From Taishania sp037189645 (GTDB lineage: Bacteria; Bacteroidota; Bacteroidia; Flavobacteriales_D; Crocinitomicaceae): a stretch of DNA of 64,000 nucleotides. Under the pieces are notes generated by a model that made no database searches, was not told the DNA's origin, and was given only the letters and a program-made list of their open reading frames with translations. Within the stretch, counting starts at the first letter, position 1. Each line of letters starts with the position of its first letter. The position numbers were made by a program, and so were the translations under genes. Positions 17,537 through 26,053 of the stretch are shown piece after piece. The stretch spans positions 372,001-436,000 of the forward strand of contig JBBCIY010000002.1 of assembly GCA_037189645.1 (NCBI GenBank), in the 5' to 3' direction.

Positions 17537-18253
17537 TTAGTTGTAGTACCGGTTCACCATGTGCTCAAAAGAAAGTGTTTCATCAATGAACTCCAGCCTG
17601 CTTTCTCCGGAAGCGCCTGCTTCAATTCCAATGAGCTGAATATCAGAATGGCGGATGGTCTCAATGTCGTGGGTCGAAAACAAAATAGTGATGCTTATCT
17701 GCTTTGCCAGCTGCTCCAGGAGCTCCAGCAGTCTTCGCTTGTTCCGGTAATCCAGGAATCCTGTAGGCTCGTCCAGAAGAATGACAGGTGTTTGCTGTGC
17801 CAATGCCCGCGCAACTGCACACAGCTGACGCTCTCCATCACTCAGCTGGCTGGTGTAGTTGTGCTTCAGGTGACTGATCCCTACCTGGTTGATGACCTGC
17901 TCTACAATTGCCAGGTCTTCCCTGCTTAAACGACCCATGTGATTGAGGTAAGGAGTGCGTCCCAGCGAGATGAAATCAATGACGGACATGAAATCCGAAT
18001 CAGGAAATTTCGATGGGACAAATGCGATCGTGGCGGCAAGTTCCAGGCGGTTCATTCCGGAAACAGTCTTGCCGTTAATGACGATGCTCCCGCTGACTGG
18101 CTTTTGCCTGCCGCAGATTGTCCTCAGGAATGTTGATTTCCCGCTTCCGTTGCTTCCGATGAGTGCATACATGTGACCGGGAACCAGCTTTTCCAGTGTG
18201 ATCTTTGCCAGTGGCCTGTCATATCCGATGCTTACATTTCTGAATTCGATCAC
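17537..18253 (-). CDS. ABC transporter ATPase, FepC-like (metal-siderophore/heme/B12 class)
   Basis: The 238-residue ATPase has Walker A GSNGSGKST, Q-loop FVPSKFPDS, signature LSDGERQL, Walker B VILLDEP and switch histidine FSTHD. It pairs with the FecCD permease encoded immediately upstream and should power import of a metal chelate, heme or cobalamin. I place the start at a GTG at 18253: it gives a GTGA overlap with the permease stop and an MIEF N-terminus. A TTG two codons earlier is the alternative. The substrate is not shown. Confidence 0.87.
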   Translation of the reverse strand: MIEFRNVSIGYDRPLAKITLEKLVPGHMYALIGSNGSGKSTFLRTICGRQKPVSGSIVINGKTVSGMNRLELAATIAFVPSKFPDSDFMSVIDFISLGRTPYLNHMGRLSREDLAIVEQVINQVGISHLKHNYTSQLSDGERQLCAVARALAQQTPVILLDEPTGFLDYRNKRRLLELLEQLAKQISITILFSTHDIETIRHSDIQLIGIEAGASGESRLEFIDETLSFEHMVNRYYN

Positions 18254-19236
18254 GACCAACGTTTTAAAATGATGTAAATGACAAACGGAGCCCCGATCAT
18301 TGAAGTGACTGCATTAACAGGCATGAGCATGCTATCCGCCAGTAGCTGGATCACGGTATCGCAAAACAACAAGAATACCGCTCCAATGAGAATGGTTCCG
18401 GAAATTAATATCCTGTGATCATGTGTTTTGAAAATCATCTTTACAAGATTGGGAACTGCCATTCCGATAAAAGCGATCGGGCCGCAGAAAGCTGTGATCA
18501 GCCCGGTGAGCACAGCCGCTACCAGGATAACGAGGATGCGTATGTTCCTTACACTGATTCCGAGCATAGCGGCATTTTCCTGCCCGAGTACCAGCGCGTT
18601 GAGTGAACGGATGAGGAAAAAGCATGAAATGGTTCCTGCCAGGAATACTGCGATTACAATTGGGAGCTGCTGAAACGTGATTTGCTGTAAAGAACCCATT
18701 GCCCACAGGGTGTATAATTTGAGCTGATGTGCATTGCTCCAGGCCTGGATGACGCTGATGAAAGATGCTGAAAAGCTTCCCAGCATGATTCCGACCAAGA
18801 GCAACGAGCCATGGGAACGTACAAAGCGGGCAAAGAATAAAATGAGGATCCCGAACGCGAATGCACCTGTGAGTGCACTGGAAATGATTCCCCAATCCGA
18901 ATGAAAGAAGGTGACTCCTGAGAGCAGCGTGAGCGCCACAAACAGGCTGGCTCCCGTGCTTACTCCTAAAATATTGGGTTCGGCCAGCGGATTGTTGAAG
19001 ATGGTCTGCATTAATAACCCCGCCAGTGAAAGTCCTGCTCCGGCAATGATCGCAGTTGCCATTCTCGGGATGCGTAAATCCCTTGCGATTAAATGATTGG
19101 TATTCGAAGCATCGTAGTCTGCCAATGACTGGAAAAAATCAGTAAGAGAGATGTTCGTGCTTCCCACAAGCAGGTGAGTGATGGCAACGATTGCCAGAAC
19201 AATACTCCCGATTAAGAATTTGATACGAATACTCAT
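18250..19236 (-). CDS. FecCD-family ABC importer permease
   Basis: The 328-residue protein is strongly hydrophobic with about ten membrane helices and contains the FecCD core patterns RDLRIPRMATAIIAGAGLSLAG and, near the C-terminus, FCGPIAFIGMAVPNLVK with the coupling helix. It is a type II importer permease for siderophore, heme or B12 substrates in the cytoplasmic membrane. No periplasmic binding protein or TonB receptor gene is adjacent. A Ton motor operon lies about 29 kb away. Confidence 0.9.
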   Translation of the reverse strand: MSIRIKFLIGSIVLAIVAITHLLVGSTNISLTDFFQSLADYDASNTNHLIARDLRIPRMATAIIAGAGLSLAGLLMQTIFNNPLAEPNILGVSTGASLFVALTLLSGVTFFHSDWGIISSALTGAFAFGILILFFARFVRSHGSLLLVGIMLGSFSASFISVIQAWSNAHQLKLYTLWAMGSLQQITFQQLPIVIAVFLAGTISCFFLIRSLNALVLGQENAAMLGISVRNIRILVILVAAVLTGLITAFCGPIAFIGMAVPNLVKMIFKTHDHRILISGTILIGAVFLLFCDTVIQLLADSMLMPVNAVTSMIGAPFVIYIILKRWS

Positions 19237-19575
19237 TTACATTCAGCTATATCCTGAAGCGAAGTTAGAAAAAGTTATTGTATTTCGTGAGATCCGCCTG
19301 TTTGTTTGAAGCCGTGGTTTGTCATCTGAAACCGATCCGTTTCCTGTCATGCTGTTGTTTTTGTGTTATAGCTCTTTAGCTTTATACCAACGTCGTAAAG
19401 CTCAGCCGGATCATTGTCTGACATTACTTTTCCCTCACGGATGGTATGGATTTACTTTTGAATGATCTGTGATTGCATACAGGTATTTTTTAAGTTAGTT
19501 TCCTTAAGTCAGGAAAAAATACCCATCCTGAAAACAGATAACGTTATTTTTGCATTCTACTAAAATGTTATTAAG
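19237..19575. other. Divergent intergenic region with an inverted repeat and promoter boxes
   Basis: No gene is seen between the divergent permease and carbonic anhydrase genes. An inverted repeat GGTATTTTTT (19482-19491) and AAAAAATACC (19514-19523) flanks an inner TTTCCT/AGGAAA pair and could be an operator or a hairpin. Exact TAnnTTTG boxes lie at 19453-19460 (TACTTTTG) and 19545-19552. Either could drive the rightward gene. Confidence 0.45.
19545..19552 (+). promoter_or_regulatory. Bacteroidota -7 promoter box TATTTTTG before the gamma carbonic anhydrase gene
   Basis: Exact TAnnTTTG, 23 bp before the ATG at 19576. No convincing -33 box. Confidence 0.5.
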
Positions 19576-20097
19576 ATGGCACTAATAAAGGAATGCAGAG
19601 GTTTTTTCCCGAAATCCGGCTCAGATTGCTGGTTTGCGGAAAATGCGACGATTGTCGGAGATGTGGAGATGGGCAATGAATGTTCGGTGTGGTTCAACGC
19701 GGTTGTGCGCGGAGATGTGAATTCGATCCGAATGGGAAACCGTGTGAATGTACAGGATGGGGCAGTCATTCACTGTACGTATGAAAAAACGAAGACCAAT
19801 CTCGGAAACAACGTTTCTATCGGTCACAATGCATTGGTGCATGGCTGTACGGTGGAGGACAATGTCCTGATCGGTATGGGGGCAATTGTAATGGACAACT
19901 GTTACATCGAATCGAATTGCATCATTGCTGCCGGAGCGGTTCTGCTGGAAAATACACGTGTAGAGAGCTGGAGTGTGTATGCGGGTGTTCCTGCCAGGAA
20001 AGTAAAAACGTTAAGTCCTGAACTGTTTGAAGGAGAAGTCCGGCGGATCGCCAGCAACTACGTGAAATATTCGGGATGGTTCAAGGAAAACAGCTGA
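19576..20097 (+). CDS. Gamma-class carbonic anhydrase family protein
   Basis: This 173-residue left-handed beta-helix protein carries hexapeptide repeats and the three zinc-ligand histidines His66 (AVIHCTY), His84 (IGHNA) and His89 (VHGC). It belongs to the YrdA/CaiE/CamH group of cytosolic trimers. Many members lack measurable carbonic anhydrase activity, so the enzyme role is inferred from the ligands. It is convergent with the SCO1-like gene. Confidence 0.88.
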   Translation: MALIKECRGFFPKSGSDCWFAENATIVGDVEMGNECSVWFNAVVRGDVNSIRMGNRVNVQDGAVIHCTYEKTKTNLGNNVSIGHNALVHGCTVEDNVLIGMGAIVMDNCYIESNCIIAAGAVLLENTRVESWSVYAGVPARKVKTLSPELFEGEVRRIASNYVKYSGWFKENS

Positions 20098-20116
20098 TTG
20101 AATAACCGGATAAAGC

Positions 20117-20779
20117 TTATTTTTCTTCCAGCAGTAAATCAATGTCCTTGATCAGTTGATCGACCTCTTCGGAATTGGTTCCGTCGTAATAACCACGGAT
20201 CCTCATTTTTCTGTCGACGAGCACAAAATTATTGGTGTGGATGAAATCGCTTCCGGCATCCCCCAGGTTCTGCGCTTCTGCGGGCTTCAATACGAAGAAT
20301 GATTTCCGGGCGAGCTCGTAGAGCTTATTTTTTTCTCCTGTCAGGAACCACCATTGCGTACCATCCGCTTTGTGCAGGCCGGCATAATGTTTCATCTGGG
20401 CCACATCGTCCACCTCAGGGTCTACTGTAAAGCTCAGGATTTTAAAGTCTTTTTCCCCGGAATGGGTTTCCTGCACACGTTGCATCTGCTTGTTCATAAT
20501 GGGGCAGATCGTTCCGCAGGTGGTAAAGAAATATTCCACTACGTACACTTTTCCTTCGACGTCCTTTTCTGTAATTGTTTTTCCGTCCTGGTTGGAGAAA
20601 CTGAACGATCCGATGCGGTGTCCCCGGCCTATCCGGAGCATTTCCGGATCCACAACGTCAGGATCCAGGTCAACCGGGTTGTAGATTGGTAACGGCTCAT
20701 TTTTTGGCTTGCTGAAATGATAATAAAACAAGCTGATCCCTACGATGCAAAAAACAACTAAAAATACAATACGTGCCAT
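20117..20779 (-). CDS. SCO1/SenC family copper chaperone/redox protein
   Basis: The 220-residue protein has an N-terminal membrane anchor (ARIVFLVVFCIVGISLFYY) and a thioredoxin-like domain. The copper-binding cysteines are in TTCGTICPI (CxxxC) and a histidine in SDFIHTNNF fits the third ligand. The family is known to deliver copper to the CuA site of cytochrome oxidase or to act in redox control outside the cytoplasmic membrane. The ATG at 20779 is chosen because a promoter box sits just before it; the longer frame would include the promoter. Confidence 0.88.
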   Translation of the reverse strand: MARIVFLVVFCIVGISLFYYHFSKPKNEPLPIYNPVDLDPDVVDPEMLRIGRGHRIGSFSFSNQDGKTITEKDVEGKVYVVEYFFTTCGTICPIMNKQMQRVQETHSGEKDFKILSFTVDPEVDDVAQMKHYAGLHKADGTQWWFLTGEKNKLYELARKSFFVLKPAEAQNLGDAGSDFIHTNNFVLVDRKMRIRGYYDGTNSEEVDQLIKDIDLLLEEK

Positions 20780-20783
20780 GCTG

Positions 20784-20791
20784 CAAAGGTA
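20784..20791 (-). promoter_or_regulatory. Bacteroidota -7 promoter box TACCTTTG before the SCO1-like gene
   Basis: Exact TAnnTTTG on the minus strand only four bases from the ATG at 20779, which would give an almost leaderless transcript. Confidence 0.52.
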
Positions 20792-20939
20792 GTTATTAAT
20801 AATGGCAACGCGTCCCTGTTTTCCTGATCTTTTAAGGCTGATTCTCCGTGTTATCGGAGAAATCATTAAAATAAAGTGCACAGAACGATAATTCTTGAAA
20901 TAAATAGGAATAAAACGATCATTTTCCTTTCATCATCAT

Positions 20940-20947
20940 TATCTTTG
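20940..20947 (+). promoter_or_regulatory. Bacteroidota -7 promoter box TATCTTTG before the DUF4494 gene
   Basis: Exact TAnnTTTG, 31 bp before the ATG at 20979. It probably also serves pdxH. Confidence 0.55.
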
Positions 20948-20978
20948 TAGCTCATTTTAACAAGATAATACCGAAGAG

Positions 20979-21575
20979 ATGAATAACTGGTTTACAGTAA
21001 AAGTAAAATATACAAAGCAGCTGGAAAACGGGACGTTTAAGCGTGTTTCAGAGCCTTACCTGCTTTCTGCGCTGACGTTTACAGATGCGGAAGCCCGTAT
21101 TTACGAAGAATTGGGTGCGATCATTCGCGGCGAGTTCGACGTGGTAAGCATTTCCCGGACCGAGCTGCACGATATTTTTGCGTATGACGATACTTCTACC
21201 TGGTGGAAGTGTAAGGTAACTTACGAATCGGCTGAGCATGACTCCGAAAAGACAAAGAAAGTTTCACAAACGTTCCTGGTTTCTGCTGAGACCGCAAAGG
21301 AAGCGTATGAACGTATCCAGGAATCGTTGTCTACCCTGATGGTGGATTTCAATATCCCGTCGATCATTTTCTCACCGATTGTCGATATTTTTCCGCCAAG
21401 TGAAAACCTGGACAGGGAAATTTCCCGCCGTCCGGCAGAAGATTTTGAGCAGGAACAGAATTCACCGGGAAAAGGAGTTGTGTTTAGCGCGTCAGGATCT
21501 GATGTCGACGAGGAAGAAGAGACAGAAGAAGCGTTCGACAGCGAAATAGAAGACGAATACGCTGGTGAAGAATAA
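20979..21575 (+). CDS. DUF4494 domain-containing protein
   Basis: The 198-residue soluble protein begins with NNWFTVKVKYTKQLENG and contains a second TWWKCKVTYES segment, the repeated WF/WW-plus-beta-strand arrangement of DUF4494, a family common in Bacteroidota and of unknown function. The last 60 residues are acidic and probably disordered (DEEEETEEAFDSE). It precedes pdxH by 12 bp and is likely co-transcribed with it. No signal peptide or membrane helix is present. Confidence 0.85.
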   Translation: MNNWFTVKVKYTKQLENGTFKRVSEPYLLSALTFTDAEARIYEELGAIIRGEFDVVSISRTELHDIFAYDDTSTWWKCKVTYESAEHDSEKTKKVSQTFLVSAETAKEAYERIQESLSTLMVDFNIPSIIFSPIVDIFPPSENLDREISRRPAEDFEQEQNSPGKGVVFSASGSDVDEEEETEEAFDSEIEDEYAGEE

Positions 21576-21587
21576 TAATTCAGTCAG

Positions 21588-22232
21588 GTGGAAGATTTTT
21601 TAGAGGAACTTCGCAACGATCACAGCGACTTCGATCTGGGAAGGCTCGAAGAAGTTTTTGGCGATAACCCGTTTGATGTTTTTAACAAATGGATGAAACA
21701 TGCTGTTGACAGTGAATGCCCGGAAGCAAATGCGTGTGTTGTATCAACTGTTGACGCTTCGGGACAGCCGTCGGGGAGAATTGTTTACCTGAAAGAATTG
21801 TTGGACGGGCAATTTATTTTTTACACCAATTATCATTCCCGCAAAGGAAAGGACCTGGAGCATAACCCCAACGTTTCAATGCTGTTTTTCTGGCCCGCTT
21901 TACAGCAGCAGATCCGTATTGAAGGGACCTGTAAAAAAGTGGAAGAAGCAGTCAGTGACGCTTATTTCCGGTCCAGGCCGAGAGGAAGCCAGATAGGAGC
22001 CTGGGCAAGTTTCCAGTCCGAAGAACTGGATTCAAGAGCTGACCTGGAAAAGCGGTTCCACGAATTTGCAGAGAAATTCCCGAATGAAGTTCCGCGACCT
22101 CCTCATTGGGGGGGATATGCCGTAATTCCCGGACGTGTGGAGTTCTGGCAGGGAAGGCCGTCCCGCTTACATGACAGAATTGTTTTTAAAAGAAACGGAT
22201 CAGGCTGGGAAATAGTCCGGCTGAATCCATAA
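21588..22232 (+). CDS. pdxH: Pyridoxamine 5'-phosphate oxidase (PdxH)
   Basis: PdxH oxidises pyridoxine or pyridoxamine phosphate to pyridoxal phosphate using FMN. The 214-residue sequence has the FMN-binding motif SGRIVYLKEL, the YTNYHSRKG loop, SRPRGSQIGAWASFQS, and the C-terminal signature EFWQGRPSRLHDR with RLNP at the end. Translation begins at a GTG: an in-frame TAA at 21576-21578 excludes any earlier start and the next ATG is about 37 codons in. It follows the DUF4494 gene by 12 bp. Confidence 0.95.
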   Translation: MEDFLEELRNDHSDFDLGRLEEVFGDNPFDVFNKWMKHAVDSECPEANACVVSTVDASGQPSGRIVYLKELLDGQFIFYTNYHSRKGKDLEHNPNVSMLFFWPALQQQIRIEGTCKKVEEAVSDAYFRSRPRGSQIGAWASFQSEELDSRADLEKRFHEFAEKFPNEVPRPPHWGGYAVIPGRVEFWQGRPSRLHDRIVFKRNGSGWEIVRLNP

Positions 22233-22234
22233 AG

Positions 22235-22303
22235 ATTAACCGCAAAGGCGTATATGGCAACTAAATTGGAACTTCTGCTGTTGGTTCACTTTTGCGGTTA
22301 ATT
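22235..22303. repeat. Long inverted repeat ATTAACCGCAAA / TTTGCGGTTAAT
   Basis: Perfect 12-bp arms at 22235-22246 and 22292-22303 are separated by 45 nt. The right arm runs into the promoter box of the M16 peptidase gene. It may act as a terminator for pdxH or be a dispersed repeat of the TTTGCGGTTAA kind. No strong T-run follows. Confidence 0.7.
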
Positions 22304-22307
22304 TTGT
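22300..22307 (+). promoter_or_regulatory. Bacteroidota -7 promoter box TAATTTTG before the M16 peptidase gene
   Basis: Exact TAnnTTTG, 17 bp before the ATG at 22325; it overlaps the right arm of the inverted repeat. Confidence 0.5.
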
Positions 22308-22324
22308 TATATTAATCCCCCGGA

Positions 22325-23560
22325 ATGTACGATATTCATCCAGAAATAATCCATTTTCCAAACGGTTTGCGTTTGGTGTATTTGCACAAAGACTCTGTTG
22401 TGGGTCATTTCGGTGTGAATGTCCTCGCAGGTTCGCGATACGAGCAGGCGCATGAAGAAGGGCTGGCTCATTTTATTGAGCACAGTATTTTCAAAGGAAC
22501 TGAAAAAAGAAGAGCGTTTCATATTTTATCCCGGCTGGACGCAGTGGGAGGGGAACTGAATGCTTACACGGCAAAGGAAGAGATTGTCATTTACGCTTCG
22601 TTTACCAATACGTACCTTCAGCGTGCGATAGAGCTGATCTCAGACATCACGTTCCATTCTACTTTTCCCGAGAAGGAATTGGAAAAAGAGAAAGAGGTGG
22701 TGCTGGATGAATTGAATTCTTACCTGGATTCTCCGAGCGACCGTATTTTTGATGATTTTGAAATGCACCTGTTCAAAGGGCACCCGCTTGGAGGAAATAT
22801 ACTGGGAACAGAGCAAACGATCCGGAGTTTTACGAAACAACATTTACAGGATTACATTTCCCGTTTTTTCACGCTCCGGAACATGGTTGTTTCCTATGTT
22901 GGAAGCGAACCGCTGAAAAAGGTGAAGTACCTGGTGGAAAAGTATTTTTCCAATGAAAACTCGAAGGAGATCACGCACGATCTGGAGCTGTTCCGGCCCA
23001 ATCCTGTATTCAGGATCAAGGAGGCGCTGGGAAATTACCAGACACACGCCATTATCGGTGGGCTGGCTCCCGGGTATAACGAACATTCCCGCCGGGGAAT
23101 GACGTTACTGACAAATATACTGGGAGGGCCTGCGCTCAATTCCCGCCTGACGCTTTCCATTCGGGAAAAACATGGTTATTCCTATAGTGTAGAAGCGAAT
23201 TACACACCTTATGTCGATACAGGTTTCTGGACGATCTACCTGGGAACGGATTCCAAATACCTGGAAAAATCACTCCGCCTGGTTCAGAAAGAGCTCCGGC
23301 TGCTGCGGGAGAAGAAATTAAGCACGGTGCAGCTTAATAAAGCAAAAGAGCAGCTAAAGGGACAGATTGCGTTATCGCTGGAAGGAAATACGGGGCTGAT
23401 GCTGGGGCTGGGCAAGAGCCTGCTGCTGTTTGACCAGATCGATACGATTTCGGATATTTATACAGAGATTGATTCCATTACCGCAGAAGACCTGCTGGAA
23501 ATTGCCAATGAGTTCTTTCATGAAAGGAACCAGAACGAATTGATCTTTGACCTGAAATAG
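22325..23560 (+). CDS. M16 family zinc peptidase (pitrilysin-like)
   Basis: The 411-residue protein has the inverted zinc motif HxxEH at His49-Glu52-His53 (AHFIEHSIFKG), with the downstream glutamate in KEVVLDEL as third ligand. It matches the single-unit M16B processing-peptidase type in length. No signal peptide is visible, so it is likely cytosolic. It probably cleaves short peptides or processes a precursor; the substrate is unknown. It stands alone with its own promoter and terminator. Confidence 0.9.
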   Translation: MYDIHPEIIHFPNGLRLVYLHKDSVVGHFGVNVLAGSRYEQAHEEGLAHFIEHSIFKGTEKRRAFHILSRLDAVGGELNAYTAKEEIVIYASFTNTYLQRAIELISDITFHSTFPEKELEKEKEVVLDELNSYLDSPSDRIFDDFEMHLFKGHPLGGNILGTEQTIRSFTKQHLQDYISRFFTLRNMVVSYVGSEPLKKVKYLVEKYFSNENSKEITHDLELFRPNPVFRIKEALGNYQTHAIIGGLAPGYNEHSRRGMTLLTNILGGPALNSRLTLSIREKHGYSYSVEANYTPYVDTGFWTIYLGTDSKYLEKSLRLVQKELRLLREKKLSTVQLNKAKEQLKGQIALSLEGNTGLMLGLGKSLLLFDQIDTISDIYTEIDSITAEDLLEIANEFFHERNQNELIFDLK

Positions 23561-23662
23561 CCCGCAGAGGTTCACGGCAGATCAGCATTATTGCTTCTTT
23601 ATGAGAAATCGGGCTCTTTCAGCTGAGCAACCCGGGTTTAAAGCAGTTTTTTGTAAAACAAA

Positions 23663-23689
23663 AAAGTCTGACAATTTTTGTCAGACTTT
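23663..23689. terminator. Bidirectional terminator between M16 peptidase and tRNA-Val genes
   Basis: An 11-bp stem AAAGTCTGACA (23663-23673) with TGTCAGACTTT (23679-23689) and a 5-nt loop. T-rich tracts follow on both strands (CTTTT to the right, TTTTTTG to the left), so it can end both converging transcripts. Confidence 0.88.
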
Positions 23690-23695
23690 CTTTTG

Positions 23696-23770
23696 TGGGA
23701 AATGACGGATTCGAACCGCCGACCCTCTGCTTGTAAGGCAGATGCTCTAAACCAACTGAGCTAATTTCCC
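23696..23770 (-). tRNA. tRNA-Val (anticodon UAC)
   Basis: The reverse strand folds as a cloverleaf: acceptor arms GGGAAAT and ATTTCCC pair perfectly, the D arm is GCTC/GAGC, the anticodon stem TCTGC/GCAGA encloses CTTACAA with anticodon TAC, and the T loop is TTCGAAT. The discriminator is A. CCA is not encoded; the bases after the discriminator read CAAAA. UAC decodes valine GUN codons. Confidence 0.95.
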
Positions 23771-23808
23771 TCTTATTTTTTAATTAACTCGCTTGTTAAT
23801 TGTGGGTG

Positions 23809-23838
23809 CAAATATAAGTGATGTTTTTGAATCAGCAA
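23809..23838 (-). promoter_or_regulatory. Promoter of tRNA-Val: TTG -33 and TATATTTG -7
   Basis: TTG at 23836-23838 and an exact TATATTTG at 23809-23816 are separated by 19 bp, close to the Bacteroidota consensus. The box ends about 38 bp upstream of the mature tRNA 5' end. A short inverted repeat AATTAAC/GTTAATT lies in the leader. Confidence 0.7.
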
Positions 23839-23847
23839 GCATTTTTT

Positions 23848-25077
23848 TTATTTTTTTTCAAAAAAATCTGAAATCAAAAAGAAGCTTCCGAATACCAGTA
23901 TGGTATCTTCCTTATTAGCAATGTTTTTTGCGCCCGTTAAGGCATCAAGAGATTCTGAATAAAATGTTGCGGCCAGGTTATTTTTCAGTGAAAATTGCTT
24001 CAATTGTTCAATGGAGGCGGAACGTTCATTTTTAAATTCTGTGAAAAAATAACGTGCTTCCTGAGGAAATAACCGGAAAATGGCGTCCAGGTTCTTATCG
24101 GCACTCGTTCCGTATACGATAATCAGCTTGTCCGGTTCTTTAAAATAATCCAGGGTGGCTTTTATTCCTGCTTCGTTATGAGAAACGTCAAAGATGACCA
24201 GCGGATTTTTCTCTGCTACCTGCATGCGGCCATAAAACCCGGTATTTCCGGCTAAGTTTGCCAACCCGGAGGCAATCTCTTTTTCCGTTACGGGAAAGAC
24301 AGGGTGGAGTACCTCCAGGGCTTTTCTCACCAGCCTGTAATTCGATTGCTGGTAACTTCCCAATAGAGGGAATGCAGGAGGAACCGGGATTGCTTCATCG
24401 GAAGCATAAACTAACGGGGCGTTCTTTTCTTTCGCTGTTTGATCAAAAATGCCGGAAGATGCTTCTTCACGTTCTCCTACAACCACCGGAATACCATTCT
24501 TGATGATCCCCGCTTTTTCCCGGGCAATTTCGCGGATAGTAGTTCCTAAAAATTGAGTGTGCTCGATGCTGATATTGGTGATTAACGAAATCAGAGGGGT
24601 AATGCAGTTGGTGGCGTCTAAACGTCCCCCCAGCCCTGTTTCAATGACACATACATTACAACCGGACTTTTTGAAGTACAGCAAGGCCATCAGGAAACTG
24701 ATCTCAAAGAATGAGGGCTGGATTCCGAGATCAGCGGATTTGATCTGCTGTGTGCATGCGATAACGAATTCTTCACTTGCCATTTTCCCATTTACGCGGA
24801 TACGCTCCCGGAAGTCCCGGATATGTGGTGAGGTAAATAATCCTACGGTATTCCCTGCTTCTGTCAGGATGGATGCAAGCATGGAGCAGGTAGAACCTTT
24901 CCCGTTTGTTCCTGCTACGTGGATAAATGTTAAATCCTGCTGAGGATTGCCAAAATGGGCAAGAAGCCGTTCTGTATTTTCCAGCCCCGGTTTATAGGCT
25001 TTCCCACCGATGTGCTGATAGGAAGGAAACTGCTGAAACAGCCAGCTGATCGTTTCCTGGTACGTTAAATCCGGCAC
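23848..25077 (-). CDS. folC: Bifunctional folylpolyglutamate/dihydrofolate synthase (FolC)
   Basis: FolC adds glutamate to dihydropteroate and further glutamates to folates, with ATP hydrolysis, in the cytosol. The 409-residue sequence has the P-loop HVAGTNGKGST, the FTSPHIRDFRERIRVNG segment, the ETGLGGRLDATN motif and the IEHTQFLG loop of Mur-ligase relatives; the C-terminal domain contains DVSHNEAG and VYGTSADK. The only sensible start is a GTG at 25077; no upstream ATG is available in the frame. It is the second gene after a TonB-like gene, 8 bp away. Confidence 0.94.
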   Translation of the reverse strand: MPDLTYQETISWLFQQFPSYQHIGGKAYKPGLENTERLLAHFGNPQQDLTFIHVAGTNGKGSTCSMLASILTEAGNTVGLFTSPHIRDFRERIRVNGKMASEEFVIACTQQIKSADLGIQPSFFEISFLMALLYFKKSGCNVCVIETGLGGRLDATNCITPLISLITNISIEHTQFLGTTIREIAREKAGIIKNGIPVVVGEREEASSGIFDQTAKEKNAPLVYASDEAIPVPPAFPLLGSYQQSNYRLVRKALEVLHPVFPVTEKEIASGLANLAGNTGFYGRMQVAEKNPLVIFDVSHNEAGIKATLDYFKEPDKLIIVYGTSADKNLDAIFRLFPQEARYFFTEFKNERSASIEQLKQFSLKNNLAATFYSESLDALTGAKNIANKEDTILVFGSFFLISDFFEKK

Positions 25078-25085
25078 GGAATGAA

Positions 25086-25847
25086 TTATTGAGGTCTGAT
25101 CAAAGCGGTGTAATACTCTTCTGTCATGGAAGGCCCTGGCTTGTAACGCAGCTGGCTTTTACACGCCGCTAAGACTTTCCCGATGATCTGCTGGTCACTG
25201 GTTGTCGTTCCCGCTCCGACGGTTCTGCCGCTCACAACTTTCCCTTCTTCGTTTACGTTCAGGATGAGCTGCACCTTGATTTCGGAGTTGGTATAAATAT
25301 TATCGGTAGATATTTCATTGTAGCGTGTACGTGCTTTTCCTGTTCCGCTCCCTGTTCCGCTCCCGGCACCTGTTCCTTTTCCGCCTCTTCCGTTATCCGG
25401 CCCGAAAAGCCCTCCGCTTCCTCCTTCGGTTCCTCCGCCTTCTCCTCCTCTTGAGAAAGGGTTGTTGTTTTGAGCCGTTGTTGTTGCCGTGTTATTGGTT
25501 GGCTTGTCTGTATTTGTTTTGTTGGATTTTCCCGATTGAACGGCTGTTGCATTCGGATCATTGGTGGAAACCAGAGCCGTTTGCTGGGGCGGGTTCGTTT
25601 TATTCAACGGAGCTGAGGAAGGTGTTCCACTTCCCCCGGGAGATCCTCCTTCTTTTCCGTCCGGTGCTAATTTTATTTCCATGAATTCCAGCGGAACCTC
25701 TCTTGTGATCTCAGAATGTACGGGTGGATCAGTGACCGTTGAAATGTGGATCAGGCTGATCAGTAATAACAAAATAGCTATGATTACCAGCGAGAAGACT
25801 CTTGATTTAGTAATGTCTTGTTTATTCGATACAACCAGTAATTCCAT
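25086..25847 (-). CDS. TonB-like single-membrane-pass protein with glycine-rich linker
   Basis: The 253-residue protein has an N-terminal cytoplasmic stretch, one transmembrane helix (about residues 16-36, SLVIIAILLLLISLIHIS), a long low-complexity Gly/Ser/Thr/Asn linker (about residues 65-175, with repeats such as GTGAGSGTGSG) and a C-terminal domain of about 75 residues resembling TonB-C. This is the plan of an energy transducer spanning the periplasm. No exbB or exbD lies next to it; a Ton operon is 20 kb away. Co-transcription with folC is inferred from 8-bp spacing. A TolA-like role is an alternative. Confidence 0.7.
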   Translation of the reverse strand: MELLVVSNKQDITKSRVFSLVIIAILLLLISLIHISTVTDPPVHSEITREVPLEFMEIKLAPDGKEGGSPGGSGTPSSAPLNKTNPPQQTALVSTNDPNATAVQSGKSNKTNTDKPTNNTATTTAQNNNPFSRGGEGGGTEGGSGGLFGPDNGRGGKGTGAGSGTGSGTGKARTRYNEISTDNIYTNSEIKVQLILNVNEEGKVVSGRTVGAGTTTSDQQIIGKVLAACKSQLRYKPGPSMTEEYYTALIRPQ

Positions 25848-26053
25848 AACACCAATAGTTTAACAGATTTATTGTTTCACACTTTTACGATCTTACAGCA
25901 AATTTGTTACCAAAAAATCAATGATTCTTTATTCAGATAACGATTTCAGACATAAAAAATTGTAAATCACTGTAAAATTACGACGTAACAGGATCATATC
26001 CGCAGTTTTTTCGGAATATCATTAACAGTGGAATGTTGGTAGAGCAGTGGCCG

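Noticed and set aside
23696..23770. tRNA-Thr or tRNA-Tyr for the single tRNA
   Set aside because: The anticodon loop CTTACAA gives TAC, which decodes valine, not threonine (TGT) or tyrosine (GTA).
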